37,326 nt of DNA. Origin: Candidatus Magasanikiibacteriota bacterium (lineage in GTDB: Bacteria; Patescibacteriota; Patescibacteriia; Magasanikbacterales; UBA922). The stretch is from positions 1 through 37,326 of the forward strand of contig CAILTG010000022.1 of NCBI GenBank assembly GCA_903837125.1, written 5' to 3'. The notes below the pieces were generated by a model, which did not search any database, was not told the origin of the DNA, and saw only the letters and a list, made by a program, of their open reading frames with translations. The translations under genes and the position numbers were made by a program. The first letter of the stretch is position 1, and each line of letters starts with the position of its first letter. Of this stretch, positions 1 through 7,676 are shown one piece after another.

Positions 1-138
1 CGGGCAGCAATTTGAAAGACAAAAAGGTTCTCGCGAGAAAAATCTTCGGCTCGAACCTTATCCTCGAAACGAAAAAAGCGCGTGGCTTCGCGCAATTTCC
101 CTGGTCGTTATTGTCCGAAAAAAGCTCTTGTGTTAAAT
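1..138. other. Left-edge stretch with two conflicting partial reading frames
   Basis: This stretch is richer in GC than the DNA right of the tRNA. The + strand is open from base 2 to a TAA at 134-136 (45 codons, no start in the window). On the - strand a frame is open from about base 108 to the left edge and reads like a charged, phenylalanine-rich protein (for example RFFRFEDKVRAEDF), but it has no ATG and only a possible TTG start. I cannot tell which, if either, is a gene. I recognise no family. Confidence 0.25.
21..58 (-). terminator. Possible terminator downstream of tRNA-Glu
   Basis: On the - strand a 6-bp stem AGGTTC/GAACCT (53-58 with 25-30) is followed directly by a run of T. It lies about 80 bases beyond the tRNA 3' end. 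The stem is short with a long loop, and it would conflict with a - strand coding frame here, so this is tentative. Confidence 0.3.
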
Positions 139-213
139 TGGTACCGCCAAGGAGAATCGAACTCCTATAACAAGCTTGAGAAGCTTGTGTCCTAACCGTT
201 AGACGATGGCGGC
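139..213 (-). tRNA. tRNA-Glu (anticodon CTC)
   Basis: Cloverleaf read on the - strand. The acceptor stem begins GCCGCCA and closes with TGGCGGT, with one G-U pair. The D arm resembles other tRNA-Glu genes (ATCGTCTAACGGTTAGGAC). The anticodon stem is CAAGC/GCTTG around the loop TTCTCAA, giving anticodon CTC for GAG codons. The T arm is AGGAG TTCGATT CTCCT. Discriminator A is followed by a genome-encoded CCA. A near-consensus promoter lies just upstream at 227-255. Confidence 0.95.
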
Positions 214-226
214 CTTTTGTGAAAAA

Positions 227-255
227 ATAATACCAAAATTATGGCTAATTGTCAA
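227..255 (-). promoter_or_regulatory. Sigma70-type promoter of tRNA-Glu
   Basis: On the - strand: -35 TTGACA (250-255), a 17-bp spacer, then -10 TATTAT (227-232), preceded by TGG as in an extended -10. Predicted transcription start is near 220, a few bases before the tRNA. Confidence 0.85.
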
Positions 256-266
256 TCAAACCACAC

Positions 267-1556
267 TCACTTTAACAAAACTTTTAAAGGCGCGGAATAC
301 AGTTCTGGATAACTTACTGGCCCGGTTAATGAAAGATAACCCAAAGGAGCAGAAATCATTAATAAAAAATTCCAGACGACACCAAATAGTAAAATAAACA
401 TTAAAATATAAAACCAAAATTTCTTTTCATAAAAATAATCAAACAAAAACGCCAGGCCGTAGGCAAAGACAAATAAAGTGCCAATCATTTTTCGGGCACC
501 AAAAGCGGTTCCACCATACCAATCCACCGTACTGGCATTTACAAAAACTTGCCCACAAAAAACCAAAAGCAAAGCATAAAATAATAATTTATCTTTTTTG
601 TATGACCAAAATAAACCAATCAAACCCAAAAGTAAAAAAGGACTCCAAGAAAATAAGCCGTGCCAACTAGAAAACAATACTGGTAAAATTTTAAATTGTG
701 TCCAATCCATAAAACCAGCACCCTGAGGAATTAATAACCAAGATCCATAAAGATCTTTCCAAATAAACAGCTGCACTAAAAAACAAATAAAAGCTGTGGT
801 AAGCGGCAAAAATATTTCCACTAACTTAATTTTTCTCTCTTTAAACTTTCTTATTAAAATAAATAACGGCACCAGCCAAATTAATATCTCTTGCCAGCGT
901 ACCAAAACCACTAAACCACCCAACAAACCTAAAATTAATAAATTTTTACGGCTAATTTTTTCTGCTTGATAAATTTTAACTGTATACCAAAACAAACCGG
1001 CGTTAATCGCAAAAGACAAGGCAGACGACATTAAAGGTTCATAAATTAAATAATGCAGTAGTGGTGAAATAAAAATTACCGCCAAAATAGAGAGCCAAGC
1101 CGCTCGACCGGAAAATAGTTTTTTTAAACCGCTAAACAAAAAAACCGAACCGATTAAACCATAAACAATTGAGCCAAATCCTAAAAATAATTGATAAACA
1201 ATACTAAAACCTGACAAGTCCACAGGAACTGATCCAGAAAAATATTCAATTATTCTAGCAATTAAAAAAAACGGCAGCCAAAAAATACTTAAACCAACAG
1301 CAAAAGGATTGCCTAATTTTCCTATTGAGGTAACCGTGCTTTGGGAAAAATTTGTTCCATAAAGCTGATCATAACGAGAATATTCATTATGAAAATCCAA
1401 ATTATGATCAAAATATGCTGAACGCAAATAAACATAATAACCATGGCCATCCCCTCTTATTTCCCAATTCGGACGCAACAAAAAAAGCAGACAAGAAATT
1501 GACGCTACTAAAAAAATTACTAAACTAAAACGAGTAAATAATACTTTATTAAACAT
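267..1556 (-). CDS. Polytopic membrane protein, probable GT-C-like glycosyltransferase
   Basis: A 429-residue protein with an N-terminal membrane anchor and about ten hydrophobic segments. After the first segment comes an acidic stretch, RGDGHGYYVYLRS (about residues 34-46). A conserved acidic motif in the first extracytoplasmic loop is typical of GT-C enzymes, which use polyprenyl-phosphate sugars as donors. Function by analogy is transfer of a lipid-linked sugar outside the membrane; donor and acceptor are unknown. It is the last protein gene of the leftward run from pilT, 52 bases after the penicillin-binding protein. An ATG start with no Shine-Dalgarno is used. A non-enzymatic membrane protein is also possible. 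Confidence 0.6.
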   Translation of the reverse strand: MFNKVLFTRFSLVIFLVASISCLLFLLRPNWEIRGDGHGYYVYLRSAYFDHNLDFHNEYSRYDQLYGTNFSQSTVTSIGKLGNPFAVGLSIFWLPFFLIARIIEYFSGSVPVDLSGFSIVYQLFLGFGSIVYGLIGSVFLFSGLKKLFSGRAAWLSILAVIFISPLLHYLIYEPLMSSALSFAINAGLFWYTVKIYQAEKISRKNLLILGLLGGLVVLVRWQEILIWLVPLFILIRKFKERKIKLVEIFLPLTTAFICFLVQLFIWKDLYGSWLLIPQGAGFMDWTQFKILPVLFSSWHGLFSWSPFLLLGLIGLFWSYKKDKLLFYALLLVFCGQVFVNASTVDWYGGTAFGARKMIGTLFVFAYGLAFLFDYFYEKKFWFYILMFILLFGVVWNFLLMISAPLGYLSLTGPVSYPELYSAPLKVLLK

Positions 1557-1608
1557 GAACTTTTATTGAAAAATATTTTAAATCTTAAGCTTAGTCTTAA
1601 TCTTTAAT

Positions 1609-3372
1609 TCACCGTGTCGGCGGTATCTGATAATACTTTAAAATAAAATCTGCTAATTCTCCAAACAACGGCGCCACAGTACTTTCGGCCCAGGCTGCGT
1701 CTGGTTTTTCTAATTTTATCAGCATCACAAACTTAGGCAGATCTGCTGGCACCATTCCTATAAAAGTATGATTAGCTTGATCAGAATAACCACCAGGAAC
1801 AGGAATCTGGGCGGTACCAGTTTTTCCACCAATATAATAACCTTTTACTTGTGCTTTCTTATCTATTTTATCCACCACATTAATAAGCATAGCATTAACC
1901 AGTTTGGCCGAACGATTATCAATTACCCGTCTAATCTCTTTAGGCTGAGTTTTTTTACTACTTCCATCAGTATAATTTATTTCTTCCACAACATAAGGCT
2001 TCAGTAATTCTCCACCATTAGCCAATGCCCCAAAAGCGGTTATTAGTTGTAATGGTGTAGCAGTAATTCCCTGACCAAAAGCAGCTGTAGCCGCGTAACA
2101 ATCAACTTTATCACCTTTTTTTAATTCAAGAGTGGTAATATTTCCCGAGACCTCTGTATCCAATTCAACACCTTCTTTAAGACCAAAACCAAAATTATTT
2201 ACATAATCCTTAAATTTTAGCTTACCCATTTTTTCTTCCACATAGACAATTCCCGTATTAATTGAATTTTCCAAAATGCCACTCATATTCTGTAAACCAT
2301 AGGTTTTTCCCATGGCATTTTTAATTGGCGTTTTACATAAATCCGCACGTTGCCCAGGATCAACAAAGGTGCTGTCTGGAGTAACTACCCCATCATCCAA
2401 AGCCGCGGCCATGGTAATAGCTTTAAAAACTGAACCAGGTTCATAAGGAGTAAAAATATTATTATTGTTATAGGCCTGGGTGGAACTTACTTGACCATAA
2501 TAATTAGGATCAAAATCCGGTAAACTACACATCACTCTAATTGCTCCGGTTTGTGAATCCATGAGGATTAATGAAGCACTAATGGCTCCATACAAGTGCA
2601 TTGTCTCTTCCAATCTCTTACAACTCTGATATTGCAAAGTCCGGTCAATAGTTAGGAGTAAGTTTACTCCATCTTGCGCTGGCTTCATTGACCAAGGAGC
2701 CAAGGGAATTAAGCCCCCGGCCGCGCCTTGTGCTCCGGAAAAATTACCACCAACTCCAGCCAAATCTTTTTGCCAATAACTTTCTATACCATAACGCCCT
2801 ACGTTGTTACCTTTTTCATCTTTACCCAAAAATCCAACAATATTAGAGGCTAAATTACCTTCTGGATAATAACGAAAAGGTACACGGACAAAATAAATTC
2901 CCGGCAATTTTAAATCATCAATTTTATGCATTGTTTCTTCAACCACTTTTTTTTCAATCGGCACATAAGCTGCTGTACGCCGATTTAGTTTGGCAAAAAG
3001 AGTAGTGGTTTGTTCGCCATGGTAATTAAAAATTTCACTCAACTGCTTGGCTACATTTTCAGCCGTTTGCTCATCTTTTATCTCCCGCGTATCAGCATAC
3101 AATAAAAAATAATCTTGGTTCATCGCCAAAGGAAACTTTTCACCGCTTCGGGAATCCTGAATATAAATGGCTCCTCGCTTGGGAACCAACTGACTAACTA
3201 CCTCATGGGCATTAACACTCATGGCCTCATAAAAACTGTGATTGACAATCATTAAAACTGCCAAACGAAAAATAATCCAAGCAGCCAACAAAACAAAAAT
3301 TACCGCCGTTACTTTTAAACGGACATCACCCCTGCCAAGTTTTTCTTTTTTTGCTGAATAATTACCTAACAT
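1609..3372 (-). CDS. ftsI: Class B penicillin-binding protein (FtsI/PBP2-type transpeptidase)
   Basis: 587 residues, a normal length for this family. One N-terminal transmembrane helix (about 21-42) is followed by a PBP-dimerisation domain and a C-terminal transpeptidase domain. The three active-site motifs are intact: SVFK (S314-K317, nucleophile S314), SIN (370-372) and KTGT (517-520). The family cross-links peptidoglycan stem peptides on the outer face of the membrane. FtsI acts in septation and PBP2 in elongation; the GFG-LKEGVELDTEVSG region looks more FtsI-like, but no division cluster surrounds it, so the symbol is tentative. It lies 29 bases after the histidine phosphatase gene in the same direction. 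Confidence 0.88.
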   Translation of the reverse strand: MLGNYSAKKEKLGRGDVRLKVTAVIFVLLAAWIIFRLAVLMIVNHSFYEAMSVNAHEVVSQLVPKRGAIYIQDSRSGEKFPLAMNQDYFLLYADTREIKDEQTAENVAKQLSEIFNYHGEQTTTLFAKLNRRTAAYVPIEKKVVEETMHKIDDLKLPGIYFVRVPFRYYPEGNLASNIVGFLGKDEKGNNVGRYGIESYWQKDLAGVGGNFSGAQGAAGGLIPLAPWSMKPAQDGVNLLLTIDRTLQYQSCKRLEETMHLYGAISASLILMDSQTGAIRVMCSLPDFDPNYYGQVSSTQAYNNNNIFTPYEPGSVFKAITMAAALDDGVVTPDSTFVDPGQRADLCKTPIKNAMGKTYGLQNMSGILENSINTGIVYVEEKMGKLKFKDYVNNFGFGLKEGVELDTEVSGNITTLELKKGDKVDCYAATAAFGQGITATPLQLITAFGALANGGELLKPYVVEEINYTDGSSKKTQPKEIRRVIDNRSAKLVNAMLINVVDKIDKKAQVKGYYIGGKTGTAQIPVPGGYSDQANHTFIGMVPADLPKFVMLIKLEKPDAAWAESTVAPLFGELADFILKYYQIPPTR

Positions 3373-3401
3373 CTAAATTAAAATTTAATTAATTACGAAA
3401 A

Positions 3402-4289
3402 TTAATTAATTCCCCACTCCTTTTTTCTTTCAGCTGACTTCTTTTTCAATTCTTCTATAACTTCATCTAAATTTTTTTCCACTTCTGTTTCTTGATCACG
3501 AAATTTCACAATTATTTTTCCATTTTTAAGTTCAAAATGCGCTGGCTCCAAAAAGTCGCGTAATTTACCACCTAATTCTTCAATGGCTTTAATTGAAATA
3601 TCTTTGCCTAATATTGCCATGGTGGCAAAATCTATGGCTGGCGCGTGCCCCACATACATTGATTTCCACGGATGACCAGAAAAATATTTTTCTGTAAGTT
3701 CCACTTCCCTCCTCATTAATCTTAAATAGCGCAAGGCCGCTTCCTCTGGCGGTTCACCAAATTTTTTTGGATCAATTTCTTCTTCCGGCACATCAGGAAA
3801 TTTTTTCTGGATTTCCTCTCGCAACGGTCCTACTTCATCAGCTTTGGCTGCCCAAGTCATTCCAGTTAACTCCTCGTCACCCTTAAACAAATTTCTTATT
3901 CTAACATAAACCGGAGAATAAACTGGTCGGTCGGCTTTAAAACCCAGAGGGGTGCTTGGTTGTATATCGGTTATCACATATTTTTTACTGAAATCATCTT
4001 TAGCCGCCTTAATTTTTTCCACTTCATGAACAGAAATAAAAACAATATCTTCAGTGCCTTTGTCACGAACTAACTGTTCAAGCGTGGATTCAATAATATT
4101 TCGTGTCGCTTTAGCCCTGCCCACAATGGAAGGCATTATATAAAATACCGCGCCAGGTGGAGCGGCTTCTATTTCCAAAAGCAGTTCTGCCGCTTTTTCA
4201 CGTGCTTGTTCCTCACCTCTTTCTGATAATTCTTCACCTTTCTTTTCACCATGACGCATGGTTTCTATCGTTCTAAAATAATTTTCCAT
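3402..4289 (-). CDS. Histidine phosphatase superfamily protein
   Basis: 295 residues from an ATG at 4287-4289. A longer frame to 4415 overlaps the upstream gene and encodes an unlikely hydrophobic leader, so the shorter start is preferred. An RHGE motif at residues 12-15 supplies the nucleophilic His13, an arginine in the SIVGRAKAT segment (about 58) fits the phosphate pocket, and GHAP supplies the second catalytic His at about 215. The family includes phosphoglycerate mutases, sugar phosphatases and the phosphohistidine phosphatase SixA; the substrate cannot be read from sequence. The C-terminus is rich in Lys and Glu. It follows a phosphohistidine-domain protein by 37 bases, which may be functionally meaningful. 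Confidence 0.82.
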   Translation of the reverse strand: MENYFRTIETMRHGEKKGEELSERGEEQAREKAAELLLEIEAAPPGAVFYIMPSIVGRAKATRNIIESTLEQLVRDKGTEDIVFISVHEVEKIKAAKDDFSKKYVITDIQPSTPLGFKADRPVYSPVYVRIRNLFKGDEELTGMTWAAKADEVGPLREEIQKKFPDVPEEEIDPKKFGEPPEEAALRYLRLMRREVELTEKYFSGHPWKSMYVGHAPAIDFATMAILGKDISIKAIEELGGKLRDFLEPAHFELKNGKIIVKFRDQETEVEKNLDEVIEELKKKSAERKKEWGIN

Positions 4290-4326
4290 AAAATTTTTTA
4301 GTAAGTTACAATTATTTTTGCACTGG

Positions 4327-5781
4327 CTATAATATTTTAATTCTACCATTATTTGCGTCCACTTCAACCAGATCACCAGTTTTAATAATTGAAGAAGCAC
4401 CGTGGGTACCAACAATACAAGGAATCCTAAATTCTTTTGAGATCACCGCAGCGTGTGAGGTGATTCCCCCTTCGTCAGTAACTATACCGGCCGCTTTCTT
4501 AATAATTGGCACCATTAAAGGCGAAGTCATAGTGGTAAACAATATTTCACCTTTTTTAAAAGCTTTACAATCATTAATAAAATTACTTAAATCTTTCACA
4601 TTAACCACCCGCGCTATACCAGTTACCATTCCTTTATTGGCTACAAAACCTTTAATTTCGTTCTCGTTGAATTTGTCTCCACTCAATTTTTCTCCAAACA
4701 ATTTTTTCCTATACTTTAAGGCCTCATCACCAAATAAAAATTCTGTCTGTCCTTTTAAATAATGAATTAATATACACTTTTTTCTTTCTGATAACTGTTT
4801 TTTTGTTAAAATAATTCCCTTATCAAAATAATTATAAATATCCTCAAATAAATAACATTTAATGAAATCTTCAAAAGCCACATCAATTCTTTTACTCAAC
4901 TCTTCAAGCAAATTTAAACACAAAAACTCCGCGCCACTCCAACCATGCTTAAGTCTATATCTTTCTAATCCACACTCTTGCAAAATACCCGCTAAATGTT
5001 TAAGCTCACCACTTTTGTCAAGCAAATATATTTTTTTATGTTCAGTTTTAATTTTATTTAATTTGCCATTAATTCTAGCCAATTCTACCTGCCATTTCTT
5101 ACCCTGCTCTTCAACCAAGCGATTTCTAAGAAAACTAATTGCCTCTGCCACCTTATAAGTATTAAAAAACAAAGCCGGATACCTACTGGCATGATTTAAC
5201 AACTGGTTATCTGACACATTTTTTCTATTGGCAATTTTCAAAAAATCTATTCTCTCCTTCATGGTAGCATCAAGTTTTTCAGGACTGCTTAAAGAAATTA
5301 AAGCATCCTCAACCAATTCTTTGGTTTCCAGCTTTTTAGACAAAATATTCTCAATTATTTCCACTACCATGGCCGTTAATTCCGGAGTAGACAAACTAAA
5401 AAAAATAAAAGTTTTATTCAAAAAATTATGATAAGTCAAAATTAATTTTTTTAATTGACCAGCTGATAATTCTGCCAATTTTTTATTCCGATTATTTTTG
5501 CAGAACTTAAAAAACAGGGTCAAATGATTAACAATCATTTTGGTCATTTTTTTAGAAAAATTTTTATTAAAATATTTTTCTCCTCTTTTTTTGCATTCAA
5601 TTATAGAACCGCAAGGCATGTAATGTTCAAATACACCCTCTGTCAAAATAAAAAGGTCTTCACTGATTTTTGAACTTTGAATCCTGCCCTGGATATCAAA
5701 AGCTAACAATAACTGCGAACGCATTGCTTCGGTGATCATAGCCGACTGTCTTTGCCCCCACATGAATTTGTAATCTGGCAT
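4327..5781 (-). CDS. PEP-utilising mobile (phosphohistidine swivel) domain protein with unassigned N-terminus
   Basis: 484 residues. The C-terminal ~100 residues are a PEP-utilising enzyme mobile domain with the signature TDEGGITSHAAV; His443 would be the phosphorylated residue. In PEP synthase and pyruvate phosphate dikinase this domain swings between an ATP-grasp domain and a PEP-binding barrel, and I recognise neither here. The N-terminal ~370 residues are mostly charged and helical, starting with a MWGQRQSAM segment, with no family I can name. It starts 12 bases after pilT and is followed by a histidine phosphatase. It could be a phosphocarrier or regulator; calling it PEP synthase would be wrong. 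Confidence 0.8.
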   Translation of the reverse strand: MPDYKFMWGQRQSAMITEAMRSQLLLAFDIQGRIQSSKISEDLFILTEGVFEHYMPCGSIIECKKRGEKYFNKNFSKKMTKMIVNHLTLFFKFCKNNRNKKLAELSAGQLKKLILTYHNFLNKTFIFFSLSTPELTAMVVEIIENILSKKLETKELVEDALISLSSPEKLDATMKERIDFLKIANRKNVSDNQLLNHASRYPALFFNTYKVAEAISFLRNRLVEEQGKKWQVELARINGKLNKIKTEHKKIYLLDKSGELKHLAGILQECGLERYRLKHGWSGAEFLCLNLLEELSKRIDVAFEDFIKCYLFEDIYNYFDKGIILTKKQLSERKKCILIHYLKGQTEFLFGDEALKYRKKLFGEKLSGDKFNENEIKGFVANKGMVTGIARVVNVKDLSNFINDCKAFKKGEILFTTMTSPLMVPIIKKAAGIVTDEGGITSHAAVISKEFRIPCIVGTHGASSIIKTGDLVEVDANNGRIKIL

Positions 5782-5793
5782 AAAAATTTATTA

Positions 5794-6828
5794 TTATATT
5801 TTTCTCTGCTTTCCCATTCTTCTCTCCGCTACTTCTTTGTCAACTATTCCCTCTTTCATTAATTGTTTCAAACAATTTTCCATAGTTTGCATGCCATCTT
5901 TAATACCGGTTTGAATGGCGCTTTGAATCTGAGAAATGTTATTTTCTCTAATTAAATTAGCCACAGCTGGAGTGTTAATTAAAATTTCCCGAGCGACGGT
6001 CAATTTACCATTTTTATCTGGTAATAATTGTTGAGAAACAATACAACGCAGAACCGCGCTTAATTGAATTAAAATTTGTTTCTGTTTTGGGCCTTCAAAA
6101 ACATCCACAATGCGCTCCACGGCTTCAGCAGCCGAAGAAGTATGCAAAGTGGAAAAAACTAAGTGCCCGGTTTCAGCCGCAGTTAAAACCGTGGCAATGG
6201 TCTCTGGGTCACGCATTTCTCCCACCAAAATGACATTGGGATCTTGACGCAAAACATGCTTTAAAGCCGCGGCAAAAGATTTGGTATCCACACCCACTTC
6301 ACGCTGTTCAATTAATGACTTTTTGTCCTTAAATTCAAATTCAATTGGATCCTCAATAGTAATAATATGAGCTTTACGAGTTTTATTTATTTCTTCAATC
6401 ATGGCCGCTAGAGTAGTAGATTTACCATGACCAGTGGGACCAACCACCAAAACTAATCCATCCATTAAATTGGGTAGATCACGCAAAATTGGTTCAAAAC
6501 GCAACTCCTCCGGCGTAGGAATTTTTTCGGGAATTAAACGTGCTGACAAACCAATATTTCCTTCTTCTTGATGCACATTGACACGAAAATGAACTCCGCC
6601 ATGTTGATAACCCAAGTCAAGCTCCAACTCCTGATCATATTTTTCTTTTTGTTCAGAGTTTAAAATTGAATAAACTCCCTCTTTCAATTCTTTGTTAGCC
6701 ATTGGTTTGTCTTCAATATTTTTTAATTCACCTTCAACTCTAACCATAGGAATTTCCCCACCTACCAAATGAAGATCCGAAGCTTTTTCTGAAATAGCTA
6801 AATCAAAATATTCTTTAATGTTTTTCAT
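5794..6828 (-). CDS. pilT: Type IV pilus retraction ATPase PilT
   Basis: 344 residues from an ATG at 6826-6828; an in-frame TTG nine bases upstream is less likely. The N-terminal PAS-like domain is followed by the secretion-ATPase core: Walker A GPTGHGKS (130-137), an Asp box around ITIEDPIEF (157-164), Walker B within VILVGEMRDPE (199-209) and a His box ending FSTLHT (to 230). Length and motifs fit PilT/PilU, which depolymerise type IV pili from the cytoplasmic face. No pilin or assembly gene is in the window. A promoter lies at 6893-6921, and the leader contains short AAGGCTT repeats. It heads the leftward run down to the GT-C-like protein. Confidence 0.93.
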   Translation of the reverse strand: MKNIKEYFDLAISEKASDLHLVGGEIPMVRVEGELKNIEDKPMANKELKEGVYSILNSEQKEKYDQELELDLGYQHGGVHFRVNVHQEEGNIGLSARLIPEKIPTPEELRFEPILRDLPNLMDGLVLVVGPTGHGKSTTLAAMIEEINKTRKAHIITIEDPIEFEFKDKKSLIEQREVGVDTKSFAAALKHVLRQDPNVILVGEMRDPETIATVLTAAETGHLVFSTLHTSSAAEAVERIVDVFEGPKQKQILIQLSAVLRCIVSQQLLPDKNGKLTVAREILINTPAVANLIRENNISQIQSAIQTGIKDGMQTMENCLKQLMKEGIVDKEVAERRMGKQRKI

Positions 6829-6840
6829 AATCAACAAATG

Positions 6841-6884
6841 CTAAAAAGGCTTAAAAAGCCGGAAAGGCTTAAAAGGCTTATAAA
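6841..6884. repeat. Cluster of AAGGCTT short repeats in the pilT leader
   Basis: Several near-copies of AAAGGCTT/AAAAGGCTTA are packed into about 40 bases between the pilT promoter and start codon, one joined head-to-head through AAAGCCGGAAAGG. The repeats would be in the 5' untranslated RNA. Confidence 0.6.
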
Positions 6885-6892
6885 TATAGTTT

Positions 6893-6921
6893 ATTTTACC
6901 ATAAATCACCTAGAGAGACAA
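6893..6921 (-). promoter_or_regulatory. Probable promoter of pilT
   Basis: On the - strand: -35 TTGTCT (6916-6921), a 17-bp spacer, then -10 TAAAAT (6893-6898), preceded by TGG. It is back to back with the tRNA-Pro promoter. Confidence 0.6.
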
Positions 6922-6925
6922 ACAC

Positions 6926-6954
6926 TTGATTTTGACCAAAAATAGAGGTATATT
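6926..6954 (+). promoter_or_regulatory. Promoter of tRNA-Pro
   Basis: -35 TTGATT (6926-6931), a 17-bp spacer, then -10 TATATT (6949-6954). Predicted start near 6961, two bases before the tRNA. It may also serve the DedA-like gene that follows. Confidence 0.7.
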
Positions 6955-6962
6955 ATTGTGAA

Positions 6963-7035
6963 CGGAGTATAGCGCAGTTGGTAGCGCGCAGCGTTCGGAA
7001 CGCTGAGGTCGGCGGTTCAAGTCCGCCTACTCCGA
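6963..7035 (+). tRNA. tRNA-Pro (anticodon CGG)
   Basis: The acceptor stem CGGAGTA pairs with TACTCCG, with C1-G72 as usual for tRNA-Pro. The anticodon stem is CAGCG/CGCTG around the loop TTCGGAA, giving anticodon CGG for CCG codons. The T arm is GGCGG TTCAAGT CCGCC. Unlike the tRNA-Glu in this window, the CCA end is not encoded. Confidence 0.95.
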
Positions 7036-7047
7036 CTAATCATAAAT

Positions 7048-7656
7048 ATGATAATACCTAAATGGCACTTTAAATTAAAAATTATCGCCTTTATTCTCTC
7101 CCTTCATCACTTTGGCTATATTTTTGCTTTTTTGGCCATGTTTATTGAGGGGGATGTTACCTTATTCACTGTTGCCTTGCTTACCCACGCTGGCGCTTTT
7201 TCTTTGCCAATCATCTTTTTTACCATGTTGTCTGGCATTTTAATTGGCGACAGTTTGTGGTATTTATTTGGCAAACGTTTTCAAAATAATAAAATTTTTG
7301 AGCGATTGGCAAAAAAATTACCACCGCGCTTTGAAGAATTAATTTTAAAACACCCTTATAGAACATTTTTTATTTCTAAATTTGCCTACGGCTTCCACCG
7401 AATTATTCTCTTAAAATCCGGCTCTCTAAATCTTGATTTTAAAAAATTTGCCAAAGTTGACTACACAGTTTCTACAATCTGGTTCCTAATAATCGGCAGC
7501 CTAGGTTATTTTGCGGGAGCTTCCTTGCCACTAATCAAAAAAACTTTTAAATTTGGAGGAATAACTGTTGCTCTAATAATTTTACTCTTATTTTTTTCTG
7601 AATATTTAATAACTTACTTGTGGAAGAAAAAAATAAATAAAAATAACCAGCCTTAA
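7048..7656 (+). CDS. DedA-like (VTT domain) membrane protein
   Basis: 202 residues with four to five hydrophobic segments. The FIEGDVTLFT segment near the N-terminus, GDSLWYLFGKR in the middle and a KFAYGFHRIILLKSG segment followed by a GYFAGAS helix match the DedA/VTT plan; family members act in lipid scrambling and membrane homeostasis. The canonical FIPG-type motif is diverged here. The gene starts 12 bases after tRNA-Pro with no separate promoter, so it may be transcribed with it. Its stop codon lies in the loop of the terminator at 7641-7671. No Shine-Dalgarno; a start at an internal ATG cannot be excluded. Confidence 0.75.
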   Translation: MIIPKWHFKLKIIAFILSLHHFGYIFAFLAMFIEGDVTLFTVALLTHAGAFSLPIIFFTMLSGILIGDSLWYLFGKRFQNNKIFERLAKKLPPRFEELILKHPYRTFFISKFAYGFHRIILLKSGSLNLDFKKFAKVDYTVSTIWFLIIGSLGYFAGASLPLIKKTFKFGGITVALIILLLFFSEYLITYLWKKKINKNNQP

Positions 7657-7671
7657 GCTGGTTATTTTTTT
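7641..7671. terminator. Bidirectional intrinsic terminator between convergent genes
   Basis: A perfect 11-bp inverted repeat AAATAACCAGC/GCTGGTTATTT with a 5-base loop, flanked by A-rich DNA on one side and T on the other. It can end the DedA-like gene (+) and the P-type ATPase gene (-). The TAA stop of the DedA-like gene forms most of the loop. Confidence 0.88.
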
Positions 7672-7676
7672 ACTCA

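Noticed and set aside
4327-4415. Longer N-terminus for the histidine phosphatase, overlapping the upstream gene
   Set aside because: The 42 extra residues are the other frame of a conserved domain end, and the RHG motif sits properly near an internal ATG at 4289.
4327-5781. Annotation as phosphoenolpyruvate synthase
   Set aside because: Only the swivel domain is present; no ATP-grasp or PEP-binding barrel can be recognised, and the protein is well short of the roughly 800 residues of that enzyme.
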